From NCBI GenBank assembly GCA_934725535.1, contig CAKVBV010000078.1, positions 1 to 8,840 on the forward strand: a stretch of DNA of 8,840 bases, in the 5' to 3' direction. Source of the stretch: an uncultured Bacteroidales bacterium (GTDB taxonomy: Bacteria > Bacteroidota > Bacteroidia > Bacteroidales > Paludibacteraceae). The notes beneath the pieces were generated by a model, which did no database searches, had not been told where the DNA came from, and saw only the letters and a program-made list of their open reading frames with translations. Below are positions 6,041-8,840 of the stretch, piece by piece. The first letter of the stretch is position 1. Each line of letters begins with the position of its first letter. The translations under genes were made by a program, and so were the position numbers.

Positions 6041-6096
6041 ACTATATATATTAAAATATCTATACGTTCCGAATGCTTTCACACTCGTGTCAAACA

Positions 6097-6151
6097 GCAA
6101 GGGATACGCAAGGGATGCGCAACCGATAGGCTACCCTTATGCACACCATAC
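6097..6151. repeat. Array of five degenerate 11-bp tandem units upstream of trpS
   Basis: The units from 6097 are GCAAGGGATAC, GCAAGGGATGC, GCAACCGATAG, GCTACCCTTAT and GCACACCATAC. All begin with GC. The first two match at 10 of 11 positions and later neighbours at 6-7. The pattern decays toward the end of the lrp-type gene at 6233. Period and setting match the arrays at 1570-1657 and 8170-8246, but the unit sequence differs. Confidence 0.7.
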
Positions 6152-6232
6152 CTTTAACATCTTTTATCCTCACGTCCCCTATATCGCCCCGCTCCGCAAC
6201 GTCCTCCGCACTTTCGCGCCCCGCGTGCCGAC

Positions 6233-6712
6233 TCAATCTTTGCTGTCCAGACTAATCGGCAGCGTCCTGCTGATACGTTGGTCGAGGGCGGTCAGCGTCT
6301 CGGTGTTTGTAACACCGGGAATCTCCTGAATCTTGTTGTTCAGCAATACCATCAGGTGTTGGTCATCGTGCGCATACAGTTTCACGAGCATCGAGTAGGC
6401 ACCCAGCGTGAATTGGCTCTCCACCACCTCGGGAATCTTTTCCAACTCCGCACTCACCGACTTGTAAAGACTGCCTTTTTCCAAAGTCAGACCCACATAC
6501 ACGCACAGGTTATAGCCGAGCATCTTCGGATTTACACGGTAGCATGAGCCCGTAATCACCCCGTTATCAAACATTTTCTGCACACGTTGGTGTACGGCTG
6601 CGCGACTCACGCCCACTTGCTCTGCCACGTCCTTGAACGGAATACGTGCGTTTTGTGTAATCACTCGAAGGATTTTACGGTCCAACTCGTCTATTCTTTC
6701 TGTTGTTTCCAT
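6233..6712 (-). CDS. Lrp/AsnC family transcriptional regulator
   Basis: The 159-residue length is typical. The N-terminus reads RIDELDRKILRVITQNARIP, the usual start of the family. The helix-turn-helix lies at about residues 26-47 (FKDVAEQVGVSRAAVHQRVQ). A RAM/ActR effector-binding domain (about residues 67-145) follows, including VVESQFTLGAYSMLVKLYAHD and IPGVTNTETLTALDQR. Such proteins form octamers or larger discs and respond to amino acids; the ligand cannot be told from sequence. The gene is divergent from the O-methyltransferase gene and its promoter interlocks with that gene's promoter. Lrp-type regulators often control themselves and their divergent neighbour, so both are likely targets here (inference). 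The ATG at 6712 gives a family-standard N-terminus and about 30 nt of leader from the predicted start site. Confidence 0.95.
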   Translation of the reverse strand: METTERIDELDRKILRVITQNARIPFKDVAEQVGVSRAAVHQRVQKMFDNGVITGSCYRVNPKMLGYNLCVYVGLTLEKGSLYKSVSAELEKIPEVVESQFTLGAYSMLVKLYAHDDQHLMVLLNNKIQEIPGVTNTETLTALDQRISRTLPISLDSKD

Positions 6713-6748
6713 AATGGTATTATTGTTGTTTAATTATCATTCTGCGTA

Positions 6749-6780
6749 CAAAAGTACTGCTTAATTTTGGTATATACAAG
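6749..6780 (-). promoter_or_regulatory. Promoter of the Lrp/AsnC-type gene
   Basis: On the minus strand CTTG (complement of 6777-6780; three of four match TTTG), a 20-bp spacer and TACTTTTG (complement of 6749-6756) fit the Bacteroidota consensus. The start site near 6742 gives a leader of about 30 nt. It overlaps the divergent promoter at 6766-6796. Confidence 0.75.
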
Positions 6781-6796
6781 TTTTTTGGTACTTTTG
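6766..6796 (+). promoter_or_regulatory. Promoter of the O-methyltransferase gene
   Basis: TTTG (6766-6769), a 19-bp spacer and TACTTTTG (6789-6796) match the Bacteroidota consensus exactly. The start site near 6803 leaves a leader of about 49 nt. The -33 box lies inside the spacer of the divergent minus-strand promoter, so both cannot easily be bound at once. Confidence 0.85.
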
Positions 6797-6808
6797 TGCG
6801 CTAAAAAA

Positions 6809-6830
6809 GTGCGTTTTGTGTCAAAAGCAC
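6809..6830 (+). promoter_or_regulatory. Hairpin in the O-methyltransferase 5' leader
   Basis: GTGC (6809-6812) pairs with GCAC (6827-6830), and TTTTG (6814-6818) with CAAAA (6822-6826), with one bulged G and a TGT loop. It would form within a few bases of the predicted 5' end of the mRNA. It may stabilise the transcript or be part of an operator. Confidence 0.45.
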
Positions 6831-6851
6831 ACATACTGAACGATATACAAC

Positions 6852-7622
6852 ATGAATACTGACCTCACGGAATACATTGAGCAGCACACGACTCCCGAAC
6901 CGGAGGTGCTGCGCCGAATCACTCGCCATACCAATCTCGAGGTACTCAATCCCCACATGCTTTCGGGGCATGTGCAGGGACGTTTGCTGAGTATGCTGAG
7001 CCAAATGATTCGTCCTCGCCGTATCCTCGAATTGGGTACCTTCACGGGCTATTCTGCTTTGTGCTTAGCCGAGGGCTTGGCACCCGACGGCACCTTGACC
7101 ACCATCGAGCACAACGACGAACTCGAGGACACCATCCGCCACAACCTGTCTCTCTCTCCTCTCGGCACCCGCATCCACCTCATCATTGCCGATGCCAAAG
7201 AGTACCTGACTGACCTCGCAAACACCAATGCAACTATCCAAAACAAGGAAGCCTCTATCCCAAACGCAGGAGCAACTGCCCGAAACACTATAGCAACAAT
7301 CGGTGAACCAAACACCCGATATGGAGTCCCCCTCTCTGAGGGGGTTGGGGGAGTCGGAACTCTCTTCGACCTCGTCTTTATCGATGCCGACAAGCGGGAA
7401 TACTGTGCTTATTTGGACCTTGTTTATCCCCTTGTGCGCACGGGTGGTTGGATATTGGCGGACAACACTTTGTGGGATGGTCATATCATCGACCCTGCTT
7501 ATGACCACGACAAGCAAACCCTCGGTCTCCGTGCTTTTAACGACAAACTCGCCTGCGACAACCGTTTCTCGCAAGTCATCCTCCCTCTTCGCGACGGTTT
7601 AACTATCATACACAAACTTTGA
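6852..7622 (+). CDS. Class I SAM-dependent O-methyltransferase (family 3) with in-frame insertion
   Basis: The product transfers a methyl group from S-adenosylmethionine to a hydroxyl of an unknown substrate (COMT/CCoAOMT-like, metal-dependent). Motif I is ELGTFTGYSA (residues 60-69), the acidic residue ending strand 2 is in TIEHND (84-89), the metal and SAM region is FIDADK (176-181), and DN (204-205) follows in GGWILADNTLW. At 256 residues it is about 45 longer than usual. The excess lies at residues 123-170, between AKEYLTDL and LFDLVFIDADK, as low-complexity heptapeptide repeats plus a C/G-rich palindrome translated as GVPLSEGVGGVG. The insertion keeps the frame and every catalytic motif is present, so the enzyme may still be active. 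The ATG at 6852 follows a consensus promoter. It is divergent from the Lrp-type regulator gene and convergent with the zinc-ribbon gene. Confidence 0.92.
   Translation: MNTDLTEYIEQHTTPEPEVLRRITRHTNLEVLNPHMLSGHVQGRLLSMLSQMIRPRRILELGTFTGYSALCLAEGLAPDGTLTTIEHNDELEDTIRHNLSLSPLGTRIHLIIADAKEYLTDLANTNATIQNKEASIPNAGATARNTIATIGEPNTRYGVPLSEGVGGVGTLFDLVFIDADKREYCAYLDLVYPLVRTGGWILADNTLWDGHIIDPAYDHDKQTLGLRAFNDKLACDNRFSQVILPLRDGLTIIHKL
7230..7361 (+). repeat. In-frame repeat insertion inside the methyltransferase gene
   Basis: Four 21-bp units (7230-7313) encode ATIQNKE, ASIPNAG, ATARNTI and ATIGEPN. They are followed by a segment with the perfect hairpin CCCCCTC-TCT-GAGGGGG (7328-7344) and then TTGGGGGAG (7345-7353). 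C5/G5 palindromes of this kind are, from general knowledge, frequent between Bacteroidota genes, so this looks like an intergenic-type repeat placed within a coding region without breaking the frame. Confidence 0.75.
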
Positions 7623-7672
7623 CGCTCTCCATTCCCTACACCTGCCAATAGTGATACACCACCTTGTTGGGG

Positions 7673-7731
7673 GACGACGCGGCTCGCGTCGTCATCATTG
7701 GCGCAGCCAATGAGCATACCCTGCAATGGGT
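7673..7731. repeat. Cluster of three adjacent hairpins between convergent genes
   Basis: GACGACGCG-gct-CGCGTCGTC (7673-7693, perfect 9 bp) is followed by TCATTGGC-gca-GCCAATGA (7695-7713, perfect 8 bp) and ACCC-N6-GGGT (7718-7731). The first two are separated by one base. They lie in the 178-bp gap between the convergent methyltransferase and zinc-ribbon genes. No good T tract follows on either strand, so they resemble a REP-like element that may also stabilise or end transcripts. Confidence 0.75.
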
Positions 7732-7773
7732 CAATTTTCAAATTTACACATTTACAAATCCTCCAAATAAATC

Positions 7774-7801
7774 GTACATCGTAAATTCGCAAATCGTAAA
7801 T
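7774..7801 (+). repeat. 28-bp dispersed repeat, copy 2
   Basis: Matches the minus-strand reading of 3306-3333 at 26 of 28 positions. It runs into the stop codon of the zinc-ribbon gene and follows an AT-rich stretch with ATTTACA-type subrepeats (7741-7760). Confidence 0.7.
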
Positions 7802-7947
7802 TACACAAGTTGTTCCTCTACGCAGAAGTAGTGCCCGCAAATCAGGCACTTGTAGGCAGTCATTATCATTCTGTCGCGGTACAAGGTTGGGGGTATATAT
7901 TGCGTTCCCCCGCCGCATTTGGGACATATATTGTGTTGTGTTGCCAT
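7801..7947 (-). CDS. Small zinc-ribbon protein (48 aa)
   Basis: The 48-residue product carries two CxxC pairs, CPKC (residues 8-11) and CLIC (34-37), separated by 22 residues, the classic arrangement for one tetrahedral zinc site in a ribbon fold. A further C42 follows in GHYFC. The first pair is followed by GGG, and GH follows the second, as in many single-ribbon proteins. No other domain is present, and the role could be nucleic-acid or protein binding. The ATG at 7947 (MATQHNICPKCGG) is preferred to an in-frame ATG at 7989. The longer form adds a hydrophobic 14-residue stretch encoded within the direct-repeat and hairpin region. No consensus promoter is visible upstream, and the start would have to be within the 340-bp gap that separates it from element B. 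The product lacks a signal peptide. Confidence 0.75.
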   Translation of the reverse strand: MATQHNICPKCGGGTQYIPPTLYRDRMIMTAYKCLICGHYFCVEEQLV

Positions 7948-7959
7948 CGTCTTTCTAAT

Positions 7960-8046
7960 TATAATAAGGTGTAGCCACAGCGTGGTCATGCCGCAGGCTG
8001 TGTTCTCCTGACGGCATAACCCGTTTTCGCAGTATAATAAGGTGTA
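7960..8046. repeat. 14-bp direct repeats flanking a hairpin
   Basis: TATAATAAGGTGTA occurs at 7960-7973 and again, identical, at 8033-8046. Between the copies is an imperfect hairpin, ATGCCG / CGGCAT (7988-7993, 8012-8017) with an inner AGG / CCT. The layout of identical short direct repeats around a palindrome would fit a small insertion with target duplication, or a duplicated regulatory site upstream of the zinc-ribbon gene. Confidence 0.6.
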
Positions 8047-8067
8047 TTGTATAGTGCCCTCATTCTA

Positions 8068-8083
8068 CTCTGTCCCCACAGAG
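8068..8083. repeat. Perfect 6-bp hairpin
   Basis: CTCTGT (8068-8073) and ACAGAG (8078-8083) are inverted repeats around a CCCC loop, in the gene-free stretch between the direct repeats and the 11-bp array. No T tract follows on either strand. The surrounding 8084-8169 is C/T-rich and shows no gene. Confidence 0.45.
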
Positions 8084-8169
8084 CAAACACCTTACTGCTA
8101 CCCGAATACGTTACTGTTTCTATCATTCTTTTATTCATTTGTACTCTTTCTGTCATCTCCCCGCACCCC

Positions 8170-8246
8170 ATCCGCCTGCTATCCACTCGTTATCCACTCG
8201 TTGTTTCCCTAACCATGTCCTAACCATTCCCCGACCACCTCCTCAC
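8170..8246. repeat. Array of degenerate 11-bp tandem units downstream of RNA element B
   Basis: Units from 8170 are ATCCGCCTGCT, ATCCACTCGTT, ATCCACTCGTT (identical), GTTTCCCTAAC, CATGTCCTAAC, CATTCCCCGAC and CACCTCCTCAC. Within two groups (8170-8202 and 8203-8246) neighbours match at 6-11 of 11 positions, and the phase stays fixed across the join. Weaker units continue to about 8290. The ATCCACTCGTT unit resembles ATCCTCTCGTT and ATTCACCCGTT in the array at 1592-1613. Confidence 0.7.
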
Positions 8247-8288
8247 TCCCAGCAAGCCATCCCCATACGTTCCCACACCCGCATACAC

Positions 8289-8323
8289 AAAAAAAGCGTG
8301 GAAATCGACCATTGTCGTTCCAC
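8289..8323 (-). terminator. Intrinsic terminator of RNA element B
   Basis: On the minus strand GTGGAA (8323-8318) pairs with TTCCAC (8303-8298), and inside it CGAC / GTCG closes an AATG loop, with a two-base bulge. GC and seven T (8295-8289) follow. This is a strong rho-independent terminator. It fixes the 3' end of element B and shows it is transcribed leftward. Confidence 0.9.
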
Positions 8324-8711
8324 TTTATGAGGCCTTCGCATTGCCCAAATCCCTTGAAGCGACAACACGAAGCCCACGCCGATATAAGCAATGCCGATAC
8401 GCCAAACCATTGCACACCTGTCTCCCCGTTTCTGTTGAGACGGAGAACCGTGGCGAACACCCTCTTTTTCACCCGACAACGCTCTCGCGTTGCCCTGTGG
8501 ACGGGCACTTGCCTGTGCATTTTCTGGCGGAATATACTTATATCCCGAGGACATCTACTGTTGCTTTGCTCTGGCGGGATTACTGAAAGTTGCGAAGTTT
8601 CATAAAGCCGGAACAAGCGTCAATAAACGCCTATATGTTATGTTTCAAAGCCCACAGACAGGACTATCCGGAAGAACATAACTCCCTCCCTCTGCCCCAG
8701 ACGTGTGCTTT
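8289..8711 (-). ncRNA. RNA element B, structured non-coding RNA (about 420 nt), homologous to element A
   Basis: A consensus promoter (8718-8749) and a strong terminator (8289-8323) bracket a unit of about 420 nt on the minus strand. It shares four blocks with element A in order and strand: 8612-8632 (21-nt identity), 8549-8574, 8374-8385 (12-nt identity) and 8293-8301 (9-nt identity). Extra sequence of about 107 nt lies between blocks 2 and 3. Local helices include GTTATGTT / AACATAAC (8637-8644, 8675-8682), ATCCCG / CGGGAT (8542-8547, 8575-8580), CAACGC-TCTC-GCGTTG (8477-8492) and CCGTTTC-TGTT-GAGACGG (8427-8444). Block 3 (GCGTGG) could pair with block 4 (CCACGC), as in element A. Several overlapping open frames of 63-135 codons on both strands have no domain, signal or composition suggesting protein. 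The product could be a trans-acting RNA; its function is unknown. Confidence 0.75.
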
Positions 8712-8717
8712 AGTCCG

Positions 8718-8749
8718 CAAAGATACAACAAAATCCGCACCCATACAAA
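8718..8749 (-). promoter_or_regulatory. Bacteroidota promoter of RNA element B
   Basis: On the minus strand TTTG (complement of 8746-8749), exactly 20 bp of spacer and TATCTTTG (complement of 8718-8725) match TTTG-N19/20-TAnnTTTG fully. The start site should be near 8711. The -33 box lies only 4 bp from the start codon of the divergent partial gene at 8754. Confidence 0.88.
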
Positions 8750-8753
8750 TTTT

Positions 8754-8840
8754 ATGGAAAATACTCAGGGCAACCGCATCAAAATCGAACGATTGTACGA
8801 TATATATATGCGCCAAAGAGTTGCTACGAATAGTTCTTAT
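8754..8840 (+). CDS. Partial gene, first 29 codons (cut by window end)
   Basis: An ATG at 8754 opens a frame that stays open to the window edge. It begins MENTQGNRIKIERLYDIYMR, a hydrophilic start with no signal peptide. The piece is too short to assign. No consensus -7 box was found just upstream on the plus strand, and the region there is occupied by the element B promoter in the opposite direction. It could therefore be a real divergent gene with a distant or weak promoter, or a chance open frame. Confidence 0.45.
   Translation, partial: MENTQGNRIKIERLYDIYMRQRVATNSSY

Noticed and set aside
8209..8616. Open frames of up to 135 codons inside RNA element B
   Set aside because: Several frames overlap on both strands, one reads through the intrinsic terminator, and the shared blocks with element A are conserved as nucleotides across different reading frames.
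1..8840. CRISPR array, tRNA, rRNA, integrase or transposase genes
   Set aside because: No regularly spaced identical repeats with unique spacers were found, no cloverleaf with a T-loop was seen, and no frame resembles a recombinase or transposase. The 11-bp arrays have no spacers.

Overview
The window looks like chromosomal DNA from a member of the order Bacteroidales (phylum Bacteroidota). The reasons are four promoters of the phylum-specific type TTTG-N19/20-TAnnTTTG, starts without Shine-Dalgarno sequences, a FadL/TodX-type outer-membrane protein, and many AT-rich intergenic mini-repeats. The protein-coding genes are mostly ordinary, and the unusual material is between them.

Layout, left to right. 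A 91-codon hypothetical gene (minus) ends in two hairpins and a strong intrinsic terminator. Upstream of it, on the same strand, is RNA element A (about 444-716) with a consensus promoter and a perfect 12-bp palindrome over its -33 box. Next on the minus strand come a Rossmann/DUF2520 protein, an 11-bp-period repeat array, and an M20 dipeptidase. The dipeptidase is preceded by a 194-bp element closed by 14-nt inverted ends. The minus-strand cluster trpS - small exported protein - FadL-like outer-membrane protein is tightly packed, with a 4-bp overlap and a 2-bp gap. A second 11-bp array separates trpS from an Lrp/AsnC regulator gene. That regulator is divergent from a plus-strand O-methyltransferase gene, and the two promoters interlock. 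The methyltransferase carries an in-frame insertion of about 48 residues, made of heptapeptide repeats and a C/G-rich palindrome. The rest holds a three-hairpin intergenic cluster, a 48-residue zinc-ribbon gene, a 14-bp direct repeat flanking a hairpin, a third 11-bp array, RNA element B (about 8289-8711, minus) and the first 29 codons of a plus-strand gene cut by the window edge.

The most interesting observation is that elements A and B are two divergent copies of one non-coding element. Four conserved blocks occur in the same order and strand, each copy has a promoter with exactly 20-bp spacing, and both end in a T tract. The conserved block 3 can pair with block 4 in both copies. The second observation is the recurrence of 11-bp-period degenerate arrays in three separate intergenic regions.

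The coding genes do not form one pathway. Their functions are tRNA charging, peptide turnover, envelope biogenesis, an Lrp-type regulator and a SAM methyltransferase. No integrase, transposase, CRISPR array, rRNA or tRNA gene was seen.
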